The notes under the pieces are model-generated. The model made no database searches and was not told the origin of the DNA. It worked only from the letters and a program-made list of their open reading frames with translations. Shown in pieces: positions 43,780 through 55,597 of a stretch of 64,000 nucleotides of DNA (position 1 is its first letter; the number at the start of each line of letters is the position of its first letter). The position numbers and the translations under genes are program-made. Origin of the DNA: Megascapheus bottae (Eukaryota; Chordata; Mammalia; Rodentia; Geomyidae); the NCBI GenBank assembly GCA_024803745.1, contig JANJXV010000043.1, positions 8,736,018 to 8,800,017 on the forward strand, written 5' to 3'.

Positions 43780-45388
43780 GATGGAGCGGCTCTTGCTGAG
43801 TCCAGATCTGCCCGCCGTGCACCTCCGACTCCCGCCCATCATGCACCCTGGAGTTCCAGTCCTTCCAAGAACAGAATGGAAGGTCTCAAGGATCAGCTGA
43901 TTGTGAATCGTCTTAAAGAGGATCATGTGCCCCAGAACAAGATTACAATTGTTGCAGTTGGTGCTGTTGGCATGGCCTGTCCCATCAGGACTTGGCAGAC
44001 GAGCTTGCTCGTGTTGATGTCATGGAAGACAAACTGAAGGGAGAAATGATGGACCTCCAGCTCAGCAGCCTTTTCCACAAAACACCAAAAATTGTCTCTG
44101 GCAAAGACTACTCTGTGACTGCAAATTCCAACCTGGTTATTGTCACAGCTGGGGCCCGTCAGCAAGAGGGTGAAAGCTGTCTTAATTTGGTCCAGCGCAA
44201 TGTAAACATCTTTAAGTTCATCATTCCTAATGTAGTGATGGACAGCCCAAACTGCAAGTTGCTTACTGTTTCCAATCCAGTGGATATTCTGACCTACGTG
44301 GCTTGGAAGATAAGTGGCTTCCCCCAAAACTGTGTCATTGGAAGTGGCTGCAATCTGGATTCAGCTCGGTTCCATTACCTGATGGGAGAGAGGCTGGGAA
44401 TTCACCCCTTAAGCTGGATGGGTTCTCATGGAGACTCTAGTGTGCCAGTGTGGAGTGGAGTGAATGTTGCTGGTGTCTCCTTCAAGAATATGAATCCTGA
44501 TTTAGGCACTGATGCAGACAAGGAACAGTGGAAAGAGGTTCATAAACAAGTTGTTGACAGTGCCTATGAGGTGATCAAACTGAAAGGCTATACATCCTGG
44601 GCCATTGGACTGTCTGTGGCAGATTTAGCAGAAAGTATTATGAAGACTCTTCGAAGAGTTCATCCAATTTCCACCATGATTAAGGGTCTCTATGGAATAA
44701 AGGAAGATGTCTTCCTTAGTGTTCTTTGCATTCTGGGACAGAATGGAATTTCAGATGTGGTGAAGGTCACTCTGACTCCCGAGGAAGAGGCTCACTTGAA
44801 GAAAAGTGCAGATACGCTTTGGGGAATCCAAAAGGAGCTACAGTTTTGAAGTCTTCTATGTACCACTTCACTGTCGAGGCTATAAGAGAATTTTAGTCGG
44901 GGATTATGCATGTTGTCCCATACTTATCTGTGACTAAAGCAGTAGCATTATAAAAAGACCTGGGAAAAGTATCCATTTCCTGAAATTAGGACTAGGACTG
45001 GTTCAGGAAAACATGCAGCTGTATTCTGATGGTGGATGGGTCCTGTGTAACTGTAAAAACTGGTAAGTGTAAACAATTTCACCCTCTCTGAGACACCACT
45101 GCCAATGCATGGTGCATAGTCCCTAATTACCCTTCGAACCAGATATGTTACTGTGTGCTTTGTAAATCACCAAAACACCTAGTTCCAACTTCATTTCCCA
45201 ATCAAACTTCCTGGGATGGGTTGTATAAATCCATTTTTGCATGTCACATGCATCACTGATTTAAAGGATATTTTATGTATTATATATCAATAGTGTGCAT
45301 TGCATGTTATGTAAAAAGCTACAGATGAACAGTGCAAAAACTATCCAAATGTCATAGGAAAACACCAAATAAACCTTGAACAGGGAAA
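43780..45388 (+). pseudogene. LDHA: LDHA processed pseudogene
   Basis: An intronless copy of the L-lactate dehydrogenase A mRNA (pyruvate to lactate, NADH-dependent, cytosolic in the parent). The ATG is at 43876 and the stop at 44847-44849 after WGIQKELQF; a long 3' UTR ends AATAAACCTTGAACAGGG plus A's. The direct repeat AAAATCAAGAAATTG at 43765-43779 and 45389-45403 is the target-site duplication. Lesions: a deletion of about 13 bp near 43988 (frameshift after MACPI), a 12-bp in-frame loss around LSWMGSHGD, the first glycine of the GVGAVG nucleotide motif now alanine, and the active-loop arginine (about residue 106) now cysteine (TGT at 44178-44180). Asp and Arg of DSARF and the catalytic His of HGDSS remain. 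The long frame 43992-44849 is a remnant. Confidence 0.96.
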
Positions 45389-46148
45389 AAAATCAAGAAA
45401 TTGTTTTTCCCTCTAGAGATCAAGTGATCTATTACATGTCCAAAGATTCTCCAAGGCAGATGCCAAAACGACATGGCTCCAGAGATTTCGTTCCTATAGA
45501 AATTAATAGGTCCTTTGAGAATTCATTGCTATCCTTTTTATCAAAACAAAAGAAACTGTGCTCCCCTTGGAATAAATTAATTCCACTCACCCTTTTACAG
45601 TCTACAATAATGCAAGAAATTAACCTAAATCTGTTTATCCATGATGTCATCTTCACTTTAACTCATGGGAACAAAATGGTTTGGAGACAGGAAAGACATT
45701 TCATTTCATAAAGACAATTATTTCATGAAAGGCAATTCATTTCCTGAAGAGATCTTAGTAGATACATCAATTGAGTTGCAAGAAACTGCACAAGCTTCTG
45801 ACTCCCTTCTCTGAATCCAGTCTCGGTCAAAACCCCAGCCGACAAACTTCTAAGGAGGAGTTGGGGAGATAAGAAATCTTCAGTGATAACCAAAATACAG
45901 AACCATGTTATCCTGGTAAAGACGGGAAATGAAAATTTATGATCAGTGAGGGAAAACAAGAGAAAAAGAAAATGGGGTGTGTAGCAAGCAATTTTCTGGA
46001 ATAGTGAGGCTGGGAAGGGCCAGAAGGGAGCTCGTCATCTGCAGATGTGGTCCCAGAACTCTAAGGCACTTGGAACTCTAAGGCTTTGTGAACTCTAAGG
46101 CTTTGTGAACTCTAATTTCCCTTCTTTCTCTCACTTTCTGCAACCTAG

Positions 46149-46288
46149 AGCGCATTCTTCATGAAGTTCCCTTCTGAAAGGTCTCTCGCTTTTCTTCACT
46201 CTTTCCCAATAATCAGCGTCATCTGTCAGCTTTGCTACATCCAATTATGTATTTGTTTATCACCCGCTAAAGCTCCAATGTGCACCAG
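46149..46288 (+). other. candidate 5' leader exon, unit C
   Basis: Acceptor-like CTTTCTGCAACCTAG and donor-like CAG|GTATTG bracket 140 bp. Same block as in A, B, D and E. Confidence 0.3.
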
Positions 46289-46315
46289 GTATTGTCTTTT
46301 GGGTTCCAGGCCAGG

Positions 46316-46318
<3 letters not shown>

Positions 46319-46369
<51 letters not shown>

Positions 46370-46610
46370 TGTGTGCCTAGACCTGGGCCTTGGACTCTAA
46401 CCGTGGCACTGTCCCTCAGCTCCTTTTGCTCAAGGCTAGCACTCCACTATTGGAGCTGCATCTCCACTTCCAGCTTTTTCTGTCATTATTTGGAAATAAG
46501 GGTCTCATAGACTTTCCTGCCCAGGCTGGATTTGAACTGCCATTGTCAGATCTAAGACTCCTGAGCAATGATAATTACAGAGATGAAACACCAGTGCCAG
46601 CTTTGATTGG
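46319..46610 (-). repeat. (GT)n tract plus antisense composite SINE
   Basis: A GT tract at 46319-46375 leads into CTCAAGGCTAGCACTCCACT and antisense arms ending near 46610. Missing in D, where the two GT tracts are joined. Confidence 0.85.
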
Positions 46611-46739
46611 AATTTTTTTCTTATCGTCTCCAATATTTTGTTGGCATATTTGACTGACAATGTATGGTTTGTTTCCCATTAGTGTCCATAACAAAATCTA
46701 GCCAACAAAAGAATTATTAGTAAGGAAGAATTCCCCTTC

Positions 46740-47035
46740 ATGTGTGTGTCTGTGTGTGCATGTGTGTCTGTGTGTCTGTGTGTGGGTGTGTGTTTGTGTG
46801 TCTGTGTGTGTGTGCCTGCATGTACATGTGCCAGTCATGGGTCTTGAACTGTGCACCTGGGCACTGTCCCTGAGCTTCTGAGCCATACCAAGTGAACCAG
46901 AGCTCACATGTGGCTTTTTAGTAATTAATCAGGAATGAGAATGTCATGAATTTCCCTGTCTGAGCTGGCTTCACACCTTGATATGTCAATTGAAGCCTCT
47001 TAGTAGCTAGAATGTCAGCTGTAAGCCACCTTCCC
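46740..47035 (-). repeat. GT/CTGT tract plus antisense composite SINE
   Basis: An interrupted GT tract (46740-46822) followed by CAGTCATGGGTCTTGAACTG and antisense arms ending near TTAGTAGCTAGAATGTCAGC. Confidence 0.8.
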
Positions 47036-47318
47036 TCACTTAGTTTTGCACATGCACACTGGCTTCTGTGTGTGCACAAAATGGATTTCTATGTATACCA
47101 ACTGGAAAAAGGGGTTTTGCTGTGGTATTTCCACACGGGCATATATTCTGGTTTGATCAAAATAAACCCCTCTGTAACCCTTTTTTGGCACATAGTCCTG
47201 CCCCTATTTCAAGGTTTAGTGGATTTTTCATCTTCATCTTCACATATATTCTGCATTATTCAACCCCACCATTCCTTCCCTGTCCCTCAGGCTTGTCCCC
47301 ATAAACATTTACATTCAA

Positions 47319-47322
47319 TATA

Positions 47323-47358
<36 letters not shown>

Positions 47359-47375
47359 CAGAGAGAGAGAGAGAG
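47319..47375. repeat. (TA)n(GA)n microsatellite
   Basis: A TA tract with one CA interruption followed by a GA tract. Unit D has GATA repeats at this position, so the tract type changed between copies. Confidence 0.95.
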
Positions 47376-47491
47376 CACTGAGCATATGAATCAAATTCAT
47401 TCAGTTTATTATTGCATGATCCATTAATTCTGCTGATTTCCATACAATAGGTTCCTGCTCCAGAGCATGAAATCTCACACATGTGTTGTAT

Positions 47492-47492
<1 letters not shown>

Positions 47493-47534
<42 letters not shown>

Positions 47535-47735
47535 CAGTCCTCAGGTTTAAACTCAGAGTTTCTGAGACTTCTTACTCAAGGCCATTGCTAGACCCACTGT
47601 CATCTTTTTAGTGCTAAAAATATAGATAAGAGCCTGACCGACTTTTCTTGCCCAGAATGACTTAGAACCCCAAGCCTTAGCTCTCCACTTCCTGAGTAGC
47701 TGGGATTACAGGCATGAACTAAATGCGCTAAGCAC
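47493..47735 (-). repeat. (GT)n tract plus antisense composite SINE
   Basis: GT at 47493-47532, then CCAGTCCTCAGGTTTAAACTC and CCTGAGTAGCTGGGATTACA in antisense order. Confidence 0.85.
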
Positions 47736-48335
47736 ATTATGTTATTTTAATGATACTGTGTTCCTTTCTCCTCAATTCTATGTAGCTGGTAGTCTCTTTT
47801 TTACCCTCTCTCATACTTTGGAAGAAATCACCTAGGGGAATTCTCTGTCGGGAGGCATCCACAGCCATGTTGACCAGCCATGCTATATTCCATCCACATC
47901 CAGGAACTTCATGTACTGAGATCTTCCCCACAAATGCTCCCATTCCTGAGACAGATGCTCGCTCCATGGACTGCACACAACAGGAGGACAACTCGATCCT
48001 ATTATATGGTGAACATTACCTCCACCAGGAAAATAGGTAAAAGAATTAATTGTGCCTGAGAGTTGAAAGTGCTTCCTGAAAGGTGAAGGCAGTGGAAAAG
48101 GTGGACAGAGAAATGGAGAGAGGAAAGGTGGGCAAACTCATTCGTAATATTCAGTGTACAAACGTGAAGCTGGAACGGGGTGAACTGAGGGAGGGGTTGG
48201 ACTGGGAGGGGTCGGGGAGAGCATGGAAGGAGTGACATGGATGAAATGGCCTTGTACTCACAAACTGATCATTGAATTATAGCCCCATAGTGCCACTACT
48301 TAAAAGCAAGGTTTAGAAAAATACATTTAATAGGG

Positions 48336-48516
48336 ACTAGAGCAAAGCCTAGTGGTAGAGTGCTTGCCTAGCATGCAAGAATACCCGAGTTTGATTCCTC
48401 AGTGCCACATATTTAGAAAAAGCTGAAGTGGTGCCATGGCTCAAGTACTAGTGCTCTAACTTTGACAGGCCCACGGACAGTGCCCAGGCCTTGGGATCAA
48501 GCCGCAGGACTAGCAA
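48336..48516 (+). repeat. IDL-Geo SINE
   Basis: ID-like arm (AGCCTAGTGGTAGAGTGCTT) and Geo arm (GTGCCATGGCTCAAGTACTA), the same insertion as in B and E. Confidence 0.88.
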
Positions 48517-48735
48517 AACACAAAATCTCTGAGTAAATGAATACAAGACAGGGATATTTACCCACATATTACAATATGAAAGTGAGTGGAGGCAAATTTG
48601 GCTGTGCAGGTAAACCCCGGGGAGCCATTAGGAAACCAAAAAGGCACCTGGCAGGGGAAGGGCATGACCACTTGAGCTGGCAGTGGGCATTGATTGAACT
48701 TTTCCTTACTTGCCACAAGGAAAACACCTAGGGCT

Positions 48736-49683
48736 ATGACAGCACAAAATCACACAGGGGAATCACCATTCCTCCTGCTGGGCCTCTCAGATGACCCTCA
48801 ACTCCAGCCCATCCTCTTTGGGCTCTTCCTGTCCATGTACCTGATCACTGTACTCGGAAATCTGCTCATCATCCTGGCAGTCACCTCTGACCCCCACCTC
48901 TACACGCCCATGTACTTCTTCCTCTCCAACCTGTCCTTTGTGGACATCTGCTTTACCTCCACCACAATCCCCAAGATGCTGGTGAACATCCAGACCCAGA
49001 GGAAAGACATCTCCTACCCAGAGTGCCTCACTCAGGTGTATTTCTTCATGATTTTTGTTGGAATGGATAATTTCCTATTGATGGTGATGGCTTATGATCG
49101 CTTTGTGGCCATCTGTCACCCACTGAACTACCCAGTTATCATGAACCCTCACTTCTGTGGCCTCCTGGTGCTCGTGTCTTGGCTTCTCATTTTCTGCATC
49201 TCACAAATCCATGTTGTACTGATGAGGAAATTAACCTTCTCCCCGGGAACCACCATCCCCCATTTCTTCTGTGAACTAGCTCAGATTCTCCAGGTGGCCA
49301 GTTCTGACACCCTCATCAATGACATCTGGATGTACCTGGCTATTGTGCTCTTCGGTGTGTTTCCTGCCTTAGGAATCTTCTTCTCTTACCATCAGATCCT
49401 CTCCTCTTTAATGAAGATGTCCAACACAGCTACCAAGCACAAAGCCTTCTCCACCTGTGGCTCTCACCTCTGCGTGGTCTCCTTGTTCTACGGGACAGGA
49501 CTTGGGGTGTACCTCAGCTCTGCAGTGTCCTCCTCTGCCCACAGAAGCAAGGTGGCCTCGGTGATGTACACAGTGGTCACTCCCATGCTGAACCCCTTCA
49601 TCTACAGCCTGAGGAACCAGGACGTGATGGGGGCCCTGGAGAGACTGCCAGGCAGAGTGGTCTCCTGTCTTGATGGATTGTGA
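48736..49683 (+). CDS. olfactory receptor, family 7-like (unit C), intact
   Basis: A 315-residue odorant GPCR with all OR hallmarks: NHT glycosylation site (5-7), GN (41-42), [17 protein letters not shown] (56-72), Cys97/Cys179, [13 protein letters not shown] (118-130), KAFSTCGSH (236-244), [12 protein letters not shown] (283-294). The ATG at 48736 is the first in-frame one; the preceding pyrimidine tract ends TACTTGCCACAAG. It differs from unit B mainly in TM5 and at a few loop positions. The coding frame is clean, but the second upstream leader block in this unit lost its donor, so the 5' transcript structure may differ. Ligand unknown. Confidence 0.95.
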   Translation: MTAQNHTGESPFLLLGLSDDPQLQPILFGLFLSMYLITVLGNLLIILAVTSDPHLYTPMYFFLSNLSFVDICFTSTTIPKMLVNIQTQRKDISYPECLTQVYFFMIFVGMDNFLLMVMAYDRFVAICHPLNYPVIMNPHFCGLLVLVSWLLIFCISQIHVVLMRKLTFSPGTTIPHFFCELAQILQVASSDTLINDIWMYLAIVLFGVFPALGIFFSYHQILSSLMKMSNTATKHKAFSTCGSHLCVVSLFYGTGLGVYLSSAVSSSAHRSKVASVMYTVVTPMLNPFIYSLRNQDVMGALERLPGRVVSCLDGL

Positions 49684-50086
49684 AGCACAGAACAAAGTAA
49701 TCCATTGGAAGAGGGAAGACAAATTGGTTGAATATCAGATCAGTGATCCTTTTCCTTCATTATAGGGTTCAGTGTATATGTATGTATAGACTTTTCCATC
49801 TACAAAAGACATACTTATTCACGTGTGCCACCAAAGCCCCTATGGTTTTCTCTGTCCATGTTTAGACATCTATCTTTCAACGAAATTTACTTGCTATCCA
49901 TCAGAAGAACAACTTCTGTTTTCAGTGTGGATTTTTCTTAATAGTCCTATTTGGGTTACTGTTGCACAACTTTCGTGGGCATTTCCAACTGAACATAGAA
50001 AACACTTATCACAATCCAAATTTACACAGTATCCCTGTAAGTTATCCTCTTCTATATTAATTATTCCTCCTCAAACACAAAACTAC

Positions 50087-50152
50087 TTCTTCTTCTCCTC
50101 CTTCTCATCCTTCTTTACCTCCTCCCCTTCTTCCTCCTCCACCTCCTCCTCC
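50087..50152. repeat. TTC/CTC-rich tract
   Basis: The shortened post-OR pyrimidine tract. It joins the AAGAATCC segment directly because the antisense SINE of A and B is deleted. Confidence 0.9.
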
Positions 50153-50486
50153 AAGAATCCAAATAAAATCCCAACACATTCAGAACAGCAATTGTGTCCT
50201 TACATGCGAGATTTTGTTTTAAGTTTGAGGGCAATTCTTTTTTTTCTTTACTAATTTCTCTTTCCCACTCAGATATAAACGTATTTCCATGATAGCTATA
50301 GTAAGAGACATCCTCAGACAACAGACAAGAGTCTGAGGATGCCTGTTTTTCTCATACTCACCAGAATTGTTGTTGTAGATTTTCTTCACGATTGACATAA
50401 TACAGAATCACAGTGTTTTATTGATTTGCATGTCCTATGTAGTGAAAAGGTTGAATATTTATCTGTGGATTTCTTTATGGCCACAT

Positions 50487-50712
50487 AAAGATTGCCTTGG
50501 CTGGGACCAGTGGCTCACATCTATAATCCTAGCTACTCAGGAGCTTCAAATTTGAGGATCACAATGGAAAGCCAACCTGGGCATTTATCTACAATTGACT
50601 GCTAGAAATCCAGAAGTGGTTCTGTGACTCAAGGGGTAGAGCTGTAGCCTTGAGCTGAAGAGCTCAAGAACAGCAACCAGGCCCAGGGATCAAGCCCTAT
50701 CACCAACCAAAA
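50487..50712 (+). repeat. composite SINE
   Basis: Both arms present (CAGTGGCTCACATCTATAATCC; GTGACTCAAGGGGTAGAGCT), shared with B and D. The linker between the arms is shortened. Confidence 0.82.
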
Positions 50713-51142
50713 AAAATGAATGTGTAAATAAATCAACATTATTTTGTCAATATTTTTCCTCATTGTGAAATCAATTTAATTGTGGACAATTAATTTTTGT
50801 TGTTGAGTATCTGAGAGGCTTTCCTTCTATGTTCTGGGACTGGGGCTCCTTTTAAGTGAATACCCCACACACTTCTCTCATTCTCATCAGCCTTTCCTAT
50901 GCTCTGAATAAAGATTTGATTTCTGCAATCCCTTTTGTCAATTTTCCCTCCTATTTAATGAAATACAACAGAACTTTCCAGAAAGTACTAGTTTTGGCTA
51001 TATCTCCAGTTACATTCTATGTGGTTTCCTGTTGTAATATCAGCTTCAGGTCTTACAGGCTGAGATGTAGGATGGAGCCTCCAAGCCAGGTTGGAGAGGA
51101 AAGTCTGTGACACTCTTATCTCTACCCATAAAACTGCTGGAA

Positions 51143-51475
51143 GTAAACGGGGCAACCTGTGCTCACACCTGGATCCTAGCTATTCGGGAGCCTGAGATCA
51201 GAGGATCACAGATCAAACCCAGCCTGGACATGAAAGTCCATCAGACTCTTACCTCCAATTAACCACCAGAGAACTGAAAGTGGTGCTGTGGCTCAAACAA
51301 GGAGATTGTTAGCATTGAGAGCTCAGAGATAGTGCCCAGGCCTAGAGTTCAAGGCCCACAACAGAGAGAGGAGAGAGACAGAGAGAAAAAGAAAGAGAGA
51401 GAGAGAGAGAGAGACAGAGAGAGAGACAGAGACAGAGAGAGAGAGAGGGGGGGGGAGACAGAGAGAGAGCGGTGA
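51143..51475 (+). repeat. composite SINE with long (GA)n tail
   Basis: SINE to about 51361, then a GA/GACA tract to about 51472. Shared with B and D, with different tract lengths. Confidence 0.88.
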
Positions 51476-51699
51476 TCTCTCTCTAGTAAGGAAACAGCAA
51501 ACAATGTACTGAATGAAGAAACCTGGAAGGTTGTAAGATCTAAATTACACAGGAGCCTGCATTCGCTGTCACTCAGCACTGTGTCCCAGCCAGAGCAATC
51601 CATCAAGAGAAAGAAAAAGGTGCATCCAAATTGGAAAAACAAAACCCAAAATGTCACTGTGTGTATAAGATGTGTCCTGCACTAAAGTAACTCCCAAAA

Positions 51700-51925
51700 T
51701 CAGTTCTGATGCCAGTGGCTCAAGACTGAACCCGCAGCTAATCCACAGACTGAGATCTGAGGATGGAAGCTCCCAGTCATCCTGAGCAGGAAGTCCTCCA
51801 GGACCTTATTTCCACTTACATAAGAATAAGACAGAAGTGGAGTTGTGGCAGAAGTGATAGAGCTCCAACCTTGAGCACAAAAGGTATGGGAGAATCCTCC
51901 AACCCAGAACTCCAGGCCTAGAACC

Positions 51926-52012
<87 letters not shown>
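51700..52012 (+). repeat. old composite SINE with (CA)n tail
   Basis: The SINE (GACTGAGATCTGAGGATGGA; GAGTTGTGGCAGAAGTGATAG) ends in an 85-bp CA tract. Confidence 0.82.
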
Positions 52013-52015
<3 letters not shown>

Positions 52016-52086
52016 ATCCATCTTTCAATAGGATCAGGAGGGAATGATATGTTTCTGGTTTTATTTAGGGGTGTCAGTTCTTTTCC

Positions 52087-52089
<3 letters not shown>

Positions 52090-52142
<53 letters not shown>

Positions 52143-52370
52143 GCTCTTGGAGCTTGAACTCAGAGCCTGGGGCATTGTCCATGACTCTTTTTGCTCAAGG
52201 ATTCTGCTCTTCTGCTTGAGCCACAGCTCCATTCTGCCTTTTTAGTGGTCATTGAAGAGAAGACTCTACAGACTTTTCTGCCCCACTGGCTTCTAACTCT
52301 AAATCCTCACATCTCAGCCTCCTAACTATTTCAAATTACAGGCCTGAGCCAGCAGCACCTAGCTGAGATT
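52090..52370 (-). repeat. (GT)n tract plus antisense composite SINE
   Basis: A 52-bp GT tract, then CTTGGAGCTTGAACTCAGAG and antisense arms. Confidence 0.88.
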
Positions 52371-52394
52371 GTTTTCTTTTTCCTTTTTCTCTTT

Positions 52395-52630
52395 CTTTAG
52401 TTTTTTTGTCCGTTCTTGGACTTGAACTCTGAGCCTGGATGCTGTCCCTGAGATCTTCAGCTCAACACTACCGCCCTACTCCTTGAGCCACAGCCCACAT
52501 CTGCTTTTCTAGTGGTTTTTGCAGATAAGAGTATCACGGACTTTAGGTCCTGGGCTGGTTTTGAACCAAGATCCTCAGATCTCAACCTCCTGAGTAGCTA
52601 GAATGACAGGAGTGAGCAAAAAAACCTAGC
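52395..52630 (-). repeat. composite SINE, antisense, end of unit C
   Basis: CTTGGACTTGAACTCTGAGC through TCCTGAGTAGCTAGAATGAC; the counterpart of 43180-43415. Confidence 0.85.
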
Positions 52631-53721
52631 GGAATTTTCTAAACTTGATTTCATAGAAATCCAGCAATTGGGCCAAGGGGAGCAATAACAGAAGAAAAGG
52701 AATTAGGGACTGATATGAGAGAAATGAAGAACAGAAAATACAAATGTCCAGTTAACCAGGGAGGATACATTCATTAACTAATAATTAAATGATTATTCAT
52801 TTATTTAATCCATTGTACAGGGCACTGAGCTATTGTTGTGATTTTCTGAATGGATAATAAGGGTAACATATATGAGGTAACAAATACAATTTTATAGTGT
52901 CCTGGGTGTCGCAGTGTGCTGTTATACAAATTAAACATGGGATTTTTATCTATAATTTCAAAGCATAAGATACTTTAATAATGAAAAAATCAAGAATATT
53001 TTTCCTTAGACATCAAGTGATCTATTACATGTCCAAAGTTTCTTCAAGGCAGATGCCAAATCGACATGGCTCCAGAGATTTCGTTCCTATAGAAATTAAT
53101 AGGTCCTTTGAGAATTCATTGTTATCTTCTTCTCAAAACAAAAGAACATAACAAAAGGAACTGTGTTCCCCTTGGAATAAATTAATTCCTCTCCCCTGTA
53201 ACAGCCTACAATAATGCAAGAAATTAACCTAATACTGTTTATCCATGATGTCATCTTCACTTTAACTCATGGGAACAAAATGGCTTGGAGACTAGAAAGA
53301 CATTTCATTTCATAAAGACAATTATTTCATGAAAGGCAATTCATTTGATGAGGAGATCTTAGTACATTCATCGTTTGAGTTGCAAGAAACTGCACAAGCT
53401 TCTGACTCCCTTCTCTGAATTCAGTCTCCGTGAAAAGCCCAGCCAACCAAGTTCTAAGGAGGAGTTGGAGAGATAAGAAATCTTCAGTATTAACCAAAAC
53501 AGAGAGCCATGATAGCCTGGTAAAGACAGGGGAAATGTAAATTTATGGACAACAAGAGAAAAAAATGGGGTGAGTAACAGGCAATCCTCTGGAATAGTGA
53601 GGATGAGAAGTGCCAGAAGTGAGCTCACATCTGCAGGTGAGGTCCCAGAATGGCAAGGAACTTGGAGTTCAGGCTATGTGAACTCTGGCTTCCCTTCTTT
53701 CTCTCACTTTCTGCAACCTAG

Positions 53722-53860
53722 AGCCCCTTCCACATGAACTTCCCTTCTGAAAGGTCTCTCACTTTTCTTCACTCTTTCCCAATAATCAGCGTTAACTGTC
53801 AGCATGCAACATCCGCTTATGTATTTGTTAATCACCCGTTAAGGTTCCTCTATACACCAG
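53722..53860 (+). other. candidate 5' leader exon, unit D
   Basis: Acceptor-like CTTTCTGCAACCTAG and donor-like CAG|GTATTG bracket 139 bp. Confidence 0.3.
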
Positions 53861-53890
53861 GTATTGTCTTTTGGGTTCCAGGCCAGGGAC

Positions 53891-53891
<1 letters not shown>

Positions 53892-53937
<46 letters not shown>

Positions 53938-54215
53938 TGTGTGTCTGTGTGTCTGTGTGTCTGTGTGTCTGTGTTTCTGCCTTTCTGTGTGACCGCATGT
54001 ACATGTGCCAGTCATGGGTCTTGAACTGTGGGTCTGTGCACTCTCCCTGAACTTCTGAGCCATACCAAGTGAACTACAGCACACATGTGGCTATTTGGTA
54101 ATAATAAAGAATGAGAATCTCATGGATTTACCTGCCTGAGCTAGCTTCACACCCTGATCCGTCAATTGCAGCCTCTTAGTAGCTCGAATGGCAGCTGTGA
54201 GCCACTGGCACCCAA
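53892..54215 (-). repeat. long GT/CTGT tract plus antisense composite SINE
   Basis: A pure GT tract (53892-53937) runs into CTGTGTGT repeats and then CAGTCATGGGTCTTGAACTG. It looks like the join of the two separate GT tracts of unit C, with the SINE between them deleted. Confidence 0.82.
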
Positions 54216-54514
54216 CTTCCCTCACCTGGTTTTGCACATGCACACTGACTTCTGTGTGCACAGAATGGTTTTCTATGTATACCAACTGGAAAAGGGGGGT
54301 TTGCTGGGGTATTTCCATACAGGCATATATGGTGTTTTGATCACACTAAACCCCTGTGTACCTTTTTCTTTGGTCCATAGTCTCTTCCCCTGATTGCAAC
54401 AGGGTTTAGTGGATTTTATCTTCATCTTCACACATATTCTCTATTATTCAATCCCACCATTCCTTCCCTGTCCCTCAGGCTTGTGCCCATAAACATTTAC
54501 ATTCTAGATACATA

Positions 54515-54523
54515 GACAGATAA

Positions 54524-54568
<45 letters not shown>
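54515..54568. repeat. (GATA)n microsatellite
   Basis: About eleven GATA units, at the position of the TA/GA tract of unit C. Confidence 0.95.
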
Positions 54569-54710
54569 GCATTGAGCATATGAATCAAATTTATCCAGTT
54601 TATTATTGTATGATCCATTAATTCTACTGATTTCTGCATAATAAGTTCCAGCTCCAGAGCATAAACACATATGCTGTGTATTGTATGTATGTGTGTGTGT
54701 TTTTGTGTAT

Positions 54711-54915
54711 GTGCCAGTCCTGGGATTTAAACTCAGTATCCCTTAGACTTGTTAGTCAAGCCTACCACTAATGCCACAGCACCTCCACTTTCATATTTTT
54801 GGTGCTTCAAATTGGAGTTGAGAGTTTCACAGACTTTCATGCCTAGGCTGGCATTGAACCATGAACCTCAGATCTCAGCCTCCTGAGCTGCTAGCATGAC
54901 AGGCATAAGCCAAAG
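54711..54915 (-). repeat. composite SINE, antisense
   Basis: CCAGTCCTGGGATTTAAACTC through CAGCCTCCTGAGCTGCTAGC; the counterpart of 47533-47735. Confidence 0.8.
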
Positions 54916-54984
54916 GGCATTTCCTCAATGTGTTCTGTATTTCTGATATGATGTTCCTGTCTCAGTTGTTCTTTGTGGCTGGTA

Positions 54985-55079
54985 TTCTTTTTTTCAATTG
55001 CTCATATTTTAGAAGGAATTCTCTGTCAGGAGGCATCCACAGCCATGTTGACCAGCCATGCTGTATTCCATCTACACAG
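54985..55079 (+). other. conserved leader block with donor site, unit D
   Basis: Ends in CACAG|GTAACA at 55079/55080, like A, B and E. The acceptor AG seen in B and E reads TTTGTGG here, so the exon may be lost. Confidence 0.25.
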
Positions 55080-55597
55080 GTAACAGATGTGTCATGTTCA
55101 GAACAGTTCAGTCCAGGAACGCTGCCTGGACTCCAGGCGATGTTGCTGAATGGCATCCGGGAACTCCATGTACTGAGGTTTGCCCCACAAATGCTCCCAT
55201 TCCTCAGATAAATGCTCACACCATGGCCTGCAGACACAGTAGGACGACTCCCGGGTGTTGGCCTTTGATGTCTCTTCACATTCACCCAGCTCCACAAGAA
55301 GTAACACAATTATACCTGTGAGTTGAAAGCGTTTTCTGAATGGGGAGGTGAGGGGAAGACATGGGCAGATGAATGGAGTATCCTAATACTCAATGTACAA
55401 ACATGAAGCTAGAACTGGGTAAACTGAGGGATGGGTGGAGCTGGGAGTCACAGACCATGATGGGATGACAATATACTCACAAGTCCTATGCTGAATTGAA
55501 AGCCCTTACTACAACTACTTACAACTAACTTCAAATACAACCATGCGAGCGTTCACTGAACTTTTGCTTTCTTGCCCCAAGGAGAACAGCCAAGACT

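Larger units (their letters stand above)
43436..52660 (+). repeat. tandem unit C (9.2 kb, intact OR, LDHA pseudogene)
   Basis: Same order as unit B with a private 1.6-kb LDHA retrocopy near its start, long GT and TA tracts, and deletion of the splice-donor side of the second leader block. The stretches 45404-46140, 47036-47315, 48247-48330 and 50160-50485 hold unit-specific non-coding DNA only. Confidence 0.85.

Noticed and set aside
43992..44849. A 285-codon LDHA-like frame as a functional gene
   Set aside because: It starts at a TTG codon after a frameshifting deletion, lacks most of the nucleotide-binding N-terminus, has Cys for the active-loop Arg, and sits in an intronless copy with an A-tail and target-site duplication.
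49408..49722. Antisense frames of about 100 codons over OR 3' ends (also 39890-40192 and 56259-56573)
   Set aside because: They mirror the conserved OR coding sequence and have no independent features; their recurrence follows from OR conservation.
51700..52182. Long frames rich in Cys-Val or Thr-His repeats over GT/CA tracts
   Set aside because: They are translations of microsatellites and occur wherever such tracts lie; no protein family is visible.
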